Assembly (NCBI RefSeq): GCF_009689585.1
Contig: NZ_AP018694.1
Span: forward strand, 992,001-1,056,000
Length of the DNA stretch: 64,000 nt
Origin: Aquipluma nitroreducens
GTDB lineage: Bacteria > Bacteroidota > Bacteroidia > Bacteroidales > Prolixibacteraceae
Direction: 5' to 3'
The translations under genes and the position numbers were made by a program. The notes beneath the pieces are model-generated. The model saw only the letters and a list, made by a program, of their open reading frames with translations. It was not told where the DNA came from and ran no database searches. Shown piece after piece: positions 55,171 to 63,700 of this stretch; the first letter of the stretch is position 1, and the number at the start of each line of letters is the position of its first letter.

Positions 55171-55918
55171 TATAAATCCTCCCATCCTCTTTTACATCAA
55201 TAACTCCATCTCTTCGGAACATCTCATTCAACGAACGAATTAAGATATCCCTTATTTTTATCTTTGTTTCAATTTTATCCAACGGAGTAATAAACATACT
55301 CATCTGATCGCCTCCATTGGCAATGTAATCATTGGTTACCACCCAATAGGAGGCTGCCGGATCGACAGGCTTACCACCAATCGTTAGAGTACCAACCTTT
55401 TCATTCCGGATTCCAAGTTTAAGACCCGAAACCCCTTCCCCTCCTCTACCAGCAATGCGTTCGGCCATTTTCAGGATCGATTCGCCCGAGATTTTAACCA
55501 AAACAATCTCATTTTCAAAAGGCATCAACTCAAAAATATGACCTACCGTAATTTCTCCCTGTGGAAGCGAAGCCCTCAGTCCGCCATAATTTACATATGC
55601 AATATCCGGACTAATATTCAAATGCTTTTCAGCGCAATAATCATTGGCGCATTTCAGGAGAATATCGGAAACCAAATTAGTGAGTTTACTATCAGGTTTG
55701 CCTTTTACAAGAGCTGTTGCTGTAACACCAACTATTTTTGACATATCTTGTTTAATGCTGTCACGATAGGGTTTTACCATGGATTCTGCGAGAGAATCAA
55801 TACTGGAATTTTGAAATTCAACCGAAGTGTTCTTTGTATTAACCTGACTTACTGTTAAATATCGGGAACAAGAAAATAAGATAAAAACAGCACAAATGCT
55901 GAGGAATAAACGACGCAT
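55160..55918 (-). CDS. 5'-nucleotidase C-terminal domain lipoprotein
   Basis: A 252-residue lipoprotein (lipobox LFSC, Cys17). It holds the substrate-binding C-terminal domain of 5'-nucleotidases: YVNYGGLRASLPQGEITVGHIFELMPFENEIVLVKISGESIL, then YWVVTNDYIANGGDQMSMF. It lacks the metallophosphatase half, which is the next gene. The order is reversed compared with the fused protein (C-terminal domain first). It probably forms a complex with the Tat-exported partner to split nucleotides in the periplasm. Confidence 0.88.
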   Translation of the reverse strand: MRRLFLSICAVFILFSCSRYLTVSQVNTKNTSVEFQNSSIDSLAESMVKPYRDSIKQDMSKIVGVTATALVKGKPDSKLTNLVSDILLKCANDYCAEKHLNISPDIAYVNYGGLRASLPQGEITVGHIFELMPFENEIVLVKISGESILKMAERIAGRGGEGVSGLKLGIRNEKVGTLTIGGKPVDPAASYWVVTNDYIANGGDQMSMFITPLDKIETKIKIRDILIRSLNEMFRRDGVIDVKEDGRIYNEQ

Positions 55919-56025
55919 TGAATTATATTTAAAATTGTAATAATTGAAGTTTTTTTAAGAAACTCTAAGCCTAAAGATAAAAACAAAATCAATTAAAATC
56001 CGTTTGATAGAAAAATTCATTTCTG

Positions 56026-57090
56026 ATGCTCAAGATACTAAATCCACCATATATTAAAGCGCATTATCCTTACCAAATAATTGTTTCCGGAATACTGATA
56101 TTCTTTTGTTTTCAACTGTCGGCACAGGAATACCAAACCTATAAAGCGAAAAAAGGAGATGGCATTTATTCGGTACTAAAACAAAATGGGTACTCTTATA
56201 CCGAATCTTTAAATCAATTCATCGAATTGAACAAATCCAAACTTGGAAAAGAAAATGCCCTTATTATTGGCAAAGTATATCGATTACCTCTAAAAACAGA
56301 CACGATTGCTGAAGTTCAAAAAATTCAGGCGAAAATTGAAGCTCTTCCTGAAAAAACTGTTTACGAAATATTCGGAAAGAAATACCGTGAAATCACCATA
56401 AAAAGTAAAGAGCTTGCAGGCGCTATCTATTACCTCGAAAGCGGACATGGTGGCCCTGATCCGGGGGCAATAGGTAACTTGAACGGACACATCCTTTGTG
56501 AGGATGAATATGCCTACGATGTAACTCTCCGATTGGCACGAAACCTGATTGAACGTGGAGCAACAGTTTACCTGATCATTCGCGATCCAAACGATGGAAT
56601 CCGCGATGAACAATACCTGGCTCCCGATAAAGACGAAGTCTGCTATCCTGACAACGAGATTCCATTGAGCCAGTTGGCTCGTTTAAAGCAGAGTACTGCC
56701 GCGGTTAATAGTCTGCATGCACTTAATAAAAAGAAATTTCAACGACTGGTGGTTATTCATGTTGATTCAAGAAGCGAGAAAGAGAATATCGATGTTTTCT
56801 TTTATCATGACAAAGGAAGCAACACTGGGAAACGGATGGCCAATACGCTCAAGGAAACTTTCGAGAAAAAATATGCCGAACACCAGCCCAACCGGGGCTA
56901 CTCCGGAAGTGTGTCGGACCGAAACCTCTATGTCATAAAAAACGCTGTTTCACCTGCCGTTTTTATCGAACTCGGCAACATTAATCACACCCGCGACCAA
57001 CAACGATTCATTAATCCCGACAACCGCCAGGCGGTAGCCAATTGGTTACGCGACGGATTGATTGATGACTTCAAAAAGAGCATCAAATGA
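56026..57090 (+). CDS. N-acetylmuramoyl-L-alanine amidase (Amidase_3)
   Basis: A 354-residue exported enzyme. A signal (ends FQLSAQ at about 35) is followed by a LysM-like segment (YQTYKAKKGDGIYSVLKQNGYS), then the zinc-dependent amidase: LESGHGGPDPGA (His), EDEYAYDV (Glu), VVIHVDSRS (His) and VFIELGNINHTRDQ (catalytic Glu). It cuts the lactyl-L-Ala bond of peptidoglycan. It overlaps the next gene by 4 bp (ATGA), so they are translated together. The cell-wall role is well supported; the LysM assignment is weaker. Confidence 0.87.
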   Translation: MLKILNPPYIKAHYPYQIIVSGILIFFCFQLSAQEYQTYKAKKGDGIYSVLKQNGYSYTESLNQFIELNKSKLGKENALIIGKVYRLPLKTDTIAEVQKIQAKIEALPEKTVYEIFGKKYREITIKSKELAGAIYYLESGHGGPDPGAIGNLNGHILCEDEYAYDVTLRLARNLIERGATVYLIIRDPNDGIRDEQYLAPDKDEVCYPDNEIPLSQLARLKQSTAAVNSLHALNKKKFQRLVVIHVDSRSEKENIDVFFYHDKGSNTGKRMANTLKETFEKKYAEHQPNRGYSGSVSDRNLYVIKNAVSPAVFIELGNINHTRDQQRFINPDNRQAVANWLRDGLIDDFKKSIK

Positions 57091-57470
57091 TTCCGGTCAT
57101 TCCTGAAGGGAAAATTCTTGTCCAGTTTGATGGCATGTGCATCTTATGCAGCGAAGCAGTTCGATTTATCCTGAAAGCCGATAAGAAAAAGATATTCCTG
57201 TTTCAGGCACTTCAAAATTCCGGAGAAGATAAAGACTTCGAAACAATTATAGTAACCGACAAGCAGTCGACATACGAATACTTTGATGCAATTTTAAAAA
57301 TCGGGAAAGAGTTGGGAGGAGCTTATAGTTTTATAGTCATTTTCAGGATTTTACCTCAAAAATGGCGATATTCACTGTACGTTTGGGTTGCACGAAACCG
57401 GTTCCGTTGGTTTGGGAAGCGCGACTCATGTTATTTACCTTCCGGGGAAGAAAAAGAAAGGTTCATCTAA
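57087..57470 (+). CDS. DCC1-like thiol-disulfide oxidoreductase family protein
   Basis: A 127-residue protein with the family motif VQFDGMCILCSEAVRF (DGxCxxC, Cys residues about 15 and 18) and the DCC-family C-terminal half ending in SCYLPSGEEKERF. It probably handles a thiol or acts as a redox partner, and the membrane proximity is unclear. It starts in the stop of the amidase (ATGA overlap) and its 3' end overlaps the convergent DUF4924 gene by 4 bp. Confidence 0.75.
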   Translation: MIPVIPEGKILVQFDGMCILCSEAVRFILKADKKKIFLFQALQNSGEDKDFETIIVTDKQSTYEYFDAILKIGKELGGAYSFIVIFRILPQKWRYSLYVWVARNRFRWFGKRDSCYLPSGEEKERFI

Positions 57471-58009
57471 AATTCAAAATCATCGTTTTCGAACTGAATG
57501 TACCGGGCAGATAAATGGCCAATTTGATGCGCCAACTTTTCGATAGTCTGTTGGGTTTGTGTTGAAATCTCGGAACTCTTCAATTTGAGCATCATAAAAC
57601 CATACAAGGCATTCAGGCAAGCTCCCACTTCGTTGTCAACATCGTTTGATGTCTTTTGCATGACTTCGGTTATCGCTTCCTGGTTTCTCTGATGAAGCAT
57701 CACGTATTCCGGATCGATTTGAACCGCCAGCATTTTGAGATGAAACTCATTTAAATCGTTGATTAGATTAACAATGACCTGCAAATGTCCTTTTTCCTGA
57801 ACATGTTCTTTTTCCATCATAACCGACAGATTACGATACCAGTCAGCAATTTCTTTACCTGCAACCTCATCAGCATTGTATCGTTTGACGAGTTGCTGCT
57901 CTATTTTTTCAGGATCGAATGAACAGGCTCGCAACAAGTCTTCAACCTGCCACATGTACAGAATGTATTCAGCAATATTTGTTTTTCGTAATTCGCGGGC
58001 TATAATCAT
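57467..58009 (-). CDS. DUF4924 family protein
   Basis: A 180-residue, nearly all-helical protein. The start MIIARELRKTNIAEYILYMWQVEDLLRA is the typical DUF4924 N-terminus, a family known mainly from Bacteroidota with no established role. It contains no membrane segments. It is the last gene of a run of minus-strand genes (S4 protein, Pth, L25), 61 bp after the S4 gene, and may be linked to translation. Confidence 0.8.
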   Translation of the reverse strand: MIIARELRKTNIAEYILYMWQVEDLLRACSFDPEKIEQQLVKRYNADEVAGKEIADWYRNLSVMMEKEHVQEKGHLQVIVNLINDLNEFHLKMLAVQIDPEYVMLHQRNQEAITEVMQKTSNDVDNEVGACLNALYGFMMLKLKSSEISTQTQQTIEKLAHQIGHLSARYIQFENDDFEF

Positions 58010-58070
58010 CAGGAAACAAGATAAAAGGTAAAAAGCAGTAACATTAAATTATTTAAATCCCGTCACCTGA

Positions 58071-58448
58071 CTAAACATTGAAGAAGTCGTCGAGATCGCG
58101 GCGTTCTTTTTTGGTTGGCCGTCCGGTTCCCCGTTCACGATTATACACACTCATATTCTTCTGAACTTCCAGAATTTCCAATTCTGAAGCCGGAGTCGTT
58201 TCCAACAAAAATTCAGGAACCATTTTAGCAGCCATCCGGTTTTCGGTGAGAGCTAAAACCTTGTAGCTTCGGGTAATCGGAGGCCGGCGCAACTGAATGG
58301 TTTCTCCTACTTTTAATTCGCGCGATGGCTTAACGTTCATTCCGCCAATGGTAACTTTCCCTTTTCGGCATTCTTCGGAAGCCAGACTGCGCGTTTTATA
58401 CAGACGCACAGCAAAAAGATATTTGTCGATTCGGGTACCTTCGGCCAT
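58071..58448 (-). CDS. RNA-binding S4 domain protein (HslR/Hsp15-like)
   Basis: A 125-residue S4-domain protein: RIDKYLFAVRLYKTRSLASEECRKGKVTIGGMNVKPSRELKVGETIQLRR is the complete S4 fold, followed by a Lys/Arg-rich tail (NRERGTGRPTKKERRDLDDFF). Hsp15-type proteins bind 50S subunits carrying stalled nascent chains, which fits its place 2 bp after pth. The proximity to Pth and L25 suggests a ribosome rescue role. Confidence 0.88.
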   Translation of the reverse strand: MAEGTRIDKYLFAVRLYKTRSLASEECRKGKVTIGGMNVKPSRELKVGETIQLRRPPITRSYKVLALTENRMAAKMVPEFLLETTPASELEILEVQKNMSVYNRERGTGRPTKKERRDLDDFFNV

Positions 58449-58450
58449 AA

Positions 58451-59017
58451 TTATTTCCGCTTATTAAAAAAGGTCATGGTTTGAGCAACACCAATGGTTC
58501 CGAAACTTTTAATAATTTCGATTGAAGTATCGATCATTGCCGGAAGCTCAAGCTTTTCCTGCTTATCCCATTCACCCAACACATAGTCAATTTGCTGTCC
58601 CTTTTTGAAATCATCGCCAATTCCAACCCGAAGACGTGCATAATTCTCATTTCCCAGTACTTGTGCAATGTTTTTGAGTCCGTTGTGACCGGCATCGCTT
58701 CCTTTGGCACGAAGACGTACAGAACCCAACGGTAAAGCCAGATCATCAACTACCACCAGCAGATTTTCAGGAGTGATACTTTCTTTTTGCATCCAATAAT
58801 TAACAGCCTTTCCACTCAAATTCATGTAAGTAGTTGGCTTCAGCAAAATAAACGTACGGCCTTTGAATTTATATTCGGTAACCCAACCGTGACGCTCATC
58901 GCTAAAAACAATATTGGACGCCTCTGCGAGAGCGTCCAATATTTTAAATCCTATATTATGCCGGGTATTTTCGTATTCTTTCCCCGGATTTCCAAGTCCT
59001 GCAATTAAATATTTCAA
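58451..59017 (-). CDS. pth: Peptidyl-tRNA hydrolase
   Basis: A 188-residue hydrolase releasing tRNA from peptidyl-tRNA. It shows GLGNPGKEYENTRHNIGFKILD (Asn and His), KPTTYMNLSGKAV, VVDDLALPLG (Asp) and GSDAGHNGLKNI. The order rplY-pth-S4 gene matches the operon arrangement common in bacteria. Spacing is 21 bp from rplY. Confidence 0.96.
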   Translation of the reverse strand: MKYLIAGLGNPGKEYENTRHNIGFKILDALAEASNIVFSDERHGWVTEYKFKGRTFILLKPTTYMNLSGKAVNYWMQKESITPENLLVVVDDLALPLGSVRLRAKGSDAGHNGLKNIAQVLGNENYARLRVGIGDDFKKGQQIDYVLGEWDKQEKLELPAMIDTSIEIIKSFGTIGVAQTMTFFNKRK

Positions 59018-59038
59018 GACAATATGGTTTTAGTTTGA

Positions 59039-59611
59039 TTAACCTTTACCAACTTTTGCAGCTCTTGCAGCTCTTGTAATCATGATGGTTACAACAGGAA
59101 CAGCTTTTGCATTGAGGAATTCAAGATTTTCTCTCTGAAGTGAACCAACTTTGTAACTCTGACCCAAATCCAAATCATCAACATTAATATTGATTGTATC
59201 AGGAAGGTGTTTTACCAATGCCTTTACTTTCAACGTACGAAGGTTCAATTTTAATTTACCCCCTTTACGGATACCTTTTGCGAAACCTTCTGTTTTTACA
59301 GGAATCTCAACTTTCACCATTTTATCGTCGCTTGTCTGAAGGAAGTCAACATGCATCAACTGCTCTTCAACTGGGTGAAACTGTGCATCCTGAATGATTG
59401 ACTGATAAACAGTACCATCAATATCCAGATTTACCAGATAAACGTTTGGAGTGTAAATCAATGATTTGAATTCTTTTTCAGGAGCCTGAAAATGGATTGG
59501 TTCTTCACCACCATAAAGAACTCCGGGAACTAAACCTTCTAAACGAAGTCTTTTGGCTTCTTTTTTACCAACAACTGGCCTTTTTGTGGCCTTAATCGAA
59601 ATTGATTTCAT
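59039..59611 (-). CDS. rplY: 50S ribosomal protein L25 (Ctc type)
   Basis: About 190 residues from the ATG at 59611 (MKSISIKATKRPVVGKKEAKRLR); a longer frame upstream has no homology. The L25 domain (about 1-95, GLVPGVLYGGEEPIHF) is followed by the TL5/CTC-type C-terminal domain (about 96-175) and an Ala/Arg/Lys tail. It binds 5S rRNA. It heads the rplY-pth-S4-DUF4924 operon, with prs 110 bp upstream. Confidence 0.94.
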   Translation of the reverse strand: MKSISIKATKRPVVGKKEAKRLRLEGLVPGVLYGGEEPIHFQAPEKEFKSLIYTPNVYLVNLDIDGTVYQSIIQDAQFHPVEEQLMHVDFLQTSDDKMVKVEIPVKTEGFAKGIRKGGKLKLNLRTLKVKALVKHLPDTININVDDLDLGQSYKVGSLQRENLEFLNAKAVPVVTIMITRAARAAKVGKG

Positions 59612-59708
59612 TTTACTTTTTTTAATATTTAAATTATGGTACTCAGTCCTCCCTCTACGGTGAAAGGGCAAACAGCATGCATAACATGTGCTTATGGAAA
59701 AAGCGGTG

Positions 59709-59716
59709 CAAATATA
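59709..59716 (-). promoter_or_regulatory. Candidate -7 promoter box of rplY
   Basis: TATATTTG (minus strand) matches TAnnTTTG and gives a leader of about 90 nt. The leader contains a CCCT-AGGG hairpin and may hold translational control; not shown. Confidence 0.4.
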
Positions 59717-59721
59717 TACAA

Positions 59722-60660
59722 TTAACCGTAATACATTGAACTAATTGACTGATTTTTATAAACTCTTTCAATTGCTTCGGCCAATGCGCCGGCAATTGGT
59801 ATATACTTTATTTTTGATGATTCTTGTTTCCCCGAAATGGAATCCGTAAAATACACTTCAGCCAACGCTGATTTTTCAATCCGTTCGTAAGCTGGTCCGG
59901 ATAAAACACCATGGGCAGCAAAAGCACGAACACTGTTTGCTCCTTTATCCATCATGATATCAGCAGCCTTGGCAATCGTTCCGGCAGTATCAATTAAATC
60001 ATCTACCAATATAACATCTTTGCCTTTCACCTCGCCAATTAGAGTCATACTATCAACCACATTGGCTTTTGCCCTCGATTTATGACAAATTACCATATCG
60101 GTACCAAGCATCTTTGCATAAGTATTTGCACGCTTGGTTCCACCAACATCAGGCGAAGCTACAACCAGGTCCTTCAATCCCATTTTACCAATAAACGGAA
60201 TGAAAAGTGATGATGCATAAAGATGGTCGACCGGAACATTAAAAAATCCCTGGATTTGATCGGCATGAAGATCCATGGTGATAATGCGATCGGCACCGGC
60301 GGTAGAAAGCAAATCGGCAATTAATTTGGCGCCAATTGAAACTCTGGGTTTATCCTTTCTATCCTGACGCGCATATCCAAAATATGGAATAACCGCAATG
60401 ATCTTATACGCTGATGCTCTTTTGGCTGCGTCAATCATCAGGAGCAATTCCATCAGGTTATCGGCCGGGGGAGGAGTTGATTGGATAATAAACACATGCG
60501 AACCGCGAATCGTTTCTTCGTAACAGGGTTCAAATTCGCCATCCGAAAAAACCGGACAAGAAGTTTTCCCCACTTCAACACCCAAACTATCACAGATCCG
60601 CTTGGTTAAATCCATACTTTTTGTACACGGAAAAATCTTTAGAGGAGCCTTTCTAGACAT
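59722..60660 (-). CDS. prs: Ribose-phosphate pyrophosphokinase
   Basis: 312 residues from the ATG at 60660 (MSRKAPLKIFPCTKS); an extension upstream lacks homology. It makes PRPP from ribose-5-phosphate and ATP. Motifs: FSDGEFEP, RASAYKIIAVIPYFGYARQDRK, DLHADQIQGFF, the PRPP loop VILVDDLIDTAGTI. It is followed by rplY, the usual bacterial order in several phyla. Confidence 0.95.
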   Translation of the reverse strand: MSRKAPLKIFPCTKSMDLTKRICDSLGVEVGKTSCPVFSDGEFEPCYEETIRGSHVFIIQSTPPPADNLMELLLMIDAAKRASAYKIIAVIPYFGYARQDRKDKPRVSIGAKLIADLLSTAGADRIITMDLHADQIQGFFNVPVDHLYASSLFIPFIGKMGLKDLVVASPDVGGTKRANTYAKMLGTDMVICHKSRAKANVVDSMTLIGEVKGKDVILVDDLIDTAGTIAKAADIMMDKGANSVRAFAAHGVLSGPAYERIEKSALAEVYFTDSISGKQESSKIKYIPIAGALAEAIERVYKNQSISSMYYG

Positions 60661-60696
60661 GTATTCCTTTTTAAATTTGTGTTTCTGGAATTGCGG

Positions 60697-60704
60697 CAAA
60701 GGTA
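60697..60704 (-). promoter_or_regulatory. Candidate -7 promoter box of prs
   Basis: TACCTTTG (minus strand), a full TAnnTTTG match about 37 bp before the prs start. No TTG at the expected -33 distance. Confidence 0.4.
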
Positions 60705-60811
60705 AACAAAACTTAATCATATCCGTTTCTATTTGCGCAATAAATTAAACTTTTATTACAAGAAAGCACAAACAGAACAACAGGGTAACAAATTGAATAT
60801 AAGATATATAA

Positions 60812-61402
60812 TTAGGATTTATTTACATTTTCGATAAACGAAATAATCTCATCCCGTCCGGTTCCATCAAGCGATGAACTAACCAATATCGAAGGTAATT
60901 CTTCCCATAACTTTTTAAGTTCCTGCGTATAAGCTCCCACATTTTTTGCCAGAGATACTTTACCCAGTTTATCGGCCTTGGTGAAAATAATGGCGAATGG
61001 AACCTGATTTTCGCCAAGCCAGGTAATAAATTCAACATCGATTTGCTGAGGAGCATGGCGAACATCGATCAAGACGAACAGGCAATATAAATTTTCACGA
61101 TTCAGAATGTAATTGCTGATAAGTTTCTGAAATTTCTCTTTAACCGAAATCGAAATTTTAGCATATCCATATCCAGGCAAATCAACCAGATACCAACTTT
61201 CGTCAATGATAAAATGATTGATCAACTGCGTCTTTCCGGGCCTTACAGAAACTTTAGCCAGGCCATTCTGTCCGACAAGCATATTGATCAAAGACGATTT
61301 GCCAACATTCGACCGACCGATGAAAGCATATTCGGGCCGATCGGGCGCCGGGCACTTTTTGACATCGGTATTACTGATTAAAAAACGGGCTTGTTTGATC
61401 AT
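60812..61402 (-). CDS. engB: Ribosome biogenesis GTPase EngB (YihA/YsxC)
   Basis: A 196-residue Era-like GTPase. P-loop [14 protein letters not shown] (29-42), G2 near SVRPGKTQ, G3 [11 protein letters not shown]4 FTKADK and G5 VSSSLDGTG are visible. It helps assemble the 50S subunit. The gap of 224 bp upstream (61403-61626) contains two copies of AATGACTATTGACTTTTT (61578 and 61604) and no gene. Confidence 0.94.
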   Translation of the reverse strand: MIKQARFLISNTDVKKCPAPDRPEYAFIGRSNVGKSSLINMLVGQNGLAKVSVRPGKTQLINHFIIDESWYLVDLPGYGYAKISISVKEKFQKLISNYILNRENLYCLFVLIDVRHAPQQIDVEFITWLGENQVPFAIIFTKADKLGKVSLAKNVGAYTQELKKLWEELPSILVSSSLDGTGRDEIISFIENVNKS

Positions 61403-61626
61403 TGAGTCAGGAATTAGTCATTTGAAAATAGTCATTTGTCATTAGAAAAATAGGAAAAAGAAATACGGAAAAAAGAAGTTGTTAGTTGTTATCTTTTATA
61501 TCGCTTATCTTTTCCTCTGCAATGAACGGGAAACCAATCATCAGTCATTCGAGAAGTCGATTTTCAAACAATTTCCTAATGACTATTGACTTTTTCCGAT
61601 CCGAATGACTATTGACTTTTTTCTTT

Positions 61627-62610
61627 TTATCCAACGTACACTTCCAGCAATTTTGCTGATGCAGTGACTGGTTTCAAAAGTACATTTTCGATAGACGCAG
61701 GCAAAAGAATGGTTTCGCCCTTTTGAACTGATTCGGAACCCGATTCGGTTTCGATGACCAGTTCACCATCCAGGCAAATATAAATGACAAACGAATCGAG
61801 TTTATTAAAGTCTTTCTCTACAACCTGGGTAACTTCAAGCACATTAGTTGTAAAATACTGACAACTGGCCAATTCTACCGACTCGTTAGGTATCGGTTCG
61901 TAATTGGTTTTGTATTCAGGAAATAACGTGTAATCAATTGCATCCAACGCCTGATCGGTATGCAACTCACGTAGATTTCCCTGATCATCGCGGCGATCGT
62001 AATCGTAAATGCGGTAAGTTATATCCGAAGTTTGCTGAATTTCAGCCAATAAAATCCCTTTGCCAATGGCATGAACACGTCCAGCAGGTATAAAAAAAAC
62101 GTCACCAGCGGTAACTTCCTCGAAATTCAGAATATCAGTCAATTCAACTTTTTCTAATTTTTCAAGGTATTTTTCCTGATCAACCTGTTGGTTAAAACCA
62201 GACTGAAGCTTAGAGCCTTTATCGGCCTGCATCACATACCACATCTCGGTTTTACCGTATGAATTGTGTCGCTCCGCCGCCATTTCATCATCAGGATGAA
62301 CCTGAATGGATAGATCGTCGTTAGCATCAATAAATTTAATCAGAAGTGGAAACTCATGGCCAAAAGTTTCAAAAATCTGATCACCAACCAAATCGCCCAT
62401 ATAAACTTCAATGAGTTCTTCTAAACTGTTTCCGGCCAAATAGCCATTCGAAACAACAGAAATATTGCCAGACACTCCTGAAAGTTCCCAGCTTTCGCCA
62501 CAATTAGGCAAATCACCAAAATTCTTGTTCAGTAACGTTTTAATCTTATTTCCACCCCAGATTTTATCTTTATAAATGGGGGTAAATTTCAGGGGATATA
62601 ATCCTTCCAT
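61627..62610 (-). CDS. manA: Mannose-6-phosphate isomerase, class I
   Basis: A 327-residue zinc isomerase interconverting mannose-6-P and fructose-6-P. The cupin metal ligands are in SIQVHPDDEMA (Gln and His), YGKTEMWYVM (Glu) and PAGRVHAIGKGILLAEIQQ (His). The ESWELSGVSGNISVVSNG segment is the usual Bacteroidota-type N-terminus. It supplies mannose units for glycans and exopolysaccharide. Confidence 0.94.
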   Translation of the reverse strand: MEGLYPLKFTPIYKDKIWGGNKIKTLLNKNFGDLPNCGESWELSGVSGNISVVSNGYLAGNSLEELIEVYMGDLVGDQIFETFGHEFPLLIKFIDANDDLSIQVHPDDEMAAERHNSYGKTEMWYVMQADKGSKLQSGFNQQVDQEKYLEKLEKVELTDILNFEEVTAGDVFFIPAGRVHAIGKGILLAEIQQTSDITYRIYDYDRRDDQGNLRELHTDQALDAIDYTLFPEYKTNYEPIPNESVELASCQYFTTNVLEVTQVVEKDFNKLDSFVIYICLDGELVIETESGSESVQKGETILLPASIENVLLKPVTASAKLLEVYVG

Positions 62611-62664
62611 GCGTTAAGGAATAATTAAATTTGAAAATCAGGAATTTAAAAATGATGAATCCGT

Positions 62665-62967
62665 TTAGAATTCGAAATCAACTGCAGCTCTTTCAACAGC
62701 ATGTTGACCGATTAGTTCACCAACTTTGAGGTGTTCAGGATGTATGCGATAGGCATCAAGTTGCTCAACTGTTTCGAAATGAGAAATCAGGCAAATATCG
62801 TATGATTTAGATGCCAATTCGTAATTAACGCCAATTTCAATGTGTTTCAATTCATTAATCTTACCTGAAAGACTGAGTAAAGCATCTTCAATTGAACTGA
62901 TCACATTCTGTTTTTCGCTTTCAGAATCGTATTTTTTCAGTTTAAACAACACAACGTGATTAATCAT
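62665..62967 (-). CDS. Dabb family (stress-responsive A/B barrel) protein
   Basis: A 100-residue protein with the dimeric alpha/beta-barrel pattern: MINHVVLFKLKK at the start, IGVNYELASKSYDICLISHFETVEQLDAYRIHPEHLKVGELI. Role unknown; family members bind small aromatic compounds or act as stress proteins. Read in the same direction as manA, 54 bp before it. Confidence 0.85.
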   Translation of the reverse strand: MINHVVLFKLKKYDSESEKQNVISSIEDALLSLSGKINELKHIEIGVNYELASKSYDICLISHFETVEQLDAYRIHPEHLKVGELIGQHAVERAAVDFEF

Positions 62968-63042
62968 AACAAGCTATTTTTTTTTATTTTGTAGTGCGAA
63001 GTTAACATTTTCTGTCCTCTGTTCCACAACGTACGATTTTGC

Positions 63043-63074
63043 TTGCTGAAAAGCGGTACTCTTCATTATCTTTG
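63043..63074 (+). promoter_or_regulatory. Candidate promoter of udk
   Basis: TTG (63043-63045), 21 bp, TATCTTTG (63067-63074), 16 bp before the udk ATG. Same layout as the mazG promoter candidate. Confidence 0.6.
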
Positions 63075-63090
63075 AAAAAAATATATTTCT

Positions 63091-63699
63091 ATGTTAGTAA
63101 TTGGTATTGCCGGTGGAACCGGTTCCGGAAAAACGACAGTTGTAAAAAAAATTATAGAGAATCTGCCCGCTGGCGAAGTTGCTGTTATATCGCAGGATTC
63201 GTACTACAAAGACAATAGTCATTTACCACTCGAAGAAAGGCAAAAAATCAATTTCGACCACCCGGCATCCATCGAATTTGAACTTTTAGTTGAACATATT
63301 ATTAAACTGAAAGCCGGACAGTCGGTTCAGGAACCGATATATTCGTACCTCTCGTGCACCCGATCGGATGAAACCCGTGAAATTCAGCCGAAATCAGTTG
63401 TGATTATTGAAGGAATCCTGGTGCTTTTCCCAGCTATTTTGCGCGAACAAATGGGTATCAAGGTGTTTGTCGATTGCGACTCGGACGTTCGATTATCGCG
63501 TGTAATTCAGCGCGACATTATTGAACGCGGACGCGACGTGCAAATGGTATTAGACCGATATGCAAAAACGGTACGACCAAGTCATATCCAGTTTATTGAA
63601 CCCACCAAGCAATTTGCTGACATTATTGTGCCTGAAGGCGGCAATAACCTGGTGGCAATTAATATCTTAACCAATTACATCCAACAAAATCTAAAATAA
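63091..63699 (+). CDS. udk: Uridine kinase
   Basis: A 202-residue P-loop kinase phosphorylating uridine and cytidine. Walker A is GGTGSGKT (8-15); the nucleoside-binding NFDHPASIEF and SYLSCTRSDET and the Arg-rich RDIIERGRD lid are intact. One base separates its stop from the next ATG, so the exonuclease gene is co-transcribed. Confidence 0.95.
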   Translation: MLVIGIAGGTGSGKTTVVKKIIENLPAGEVAVISQDSYYKDNSHLPLEERQKINFDHPASIEFELLVEHIIKLKAGQSVQEPIYSYLSCTRSDETREIQPKSVVIIEGILVLFPAILREQMGIKVFVDCDSDVRLSRVIQRDIIERGRDVQMVLDRYAKTVRPSHIQFIEPTKQFADIIVPEGGNNLVAINILTNYIQQNLK

Positions 63700-63700
63700 C

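Noticed and set aside
61578-61621. Direct repeat AATGACTATTGACTTTTT twice
   Set aside because: Short, AT-rich and next to other TCATT-type simple repeats; no function suggested.
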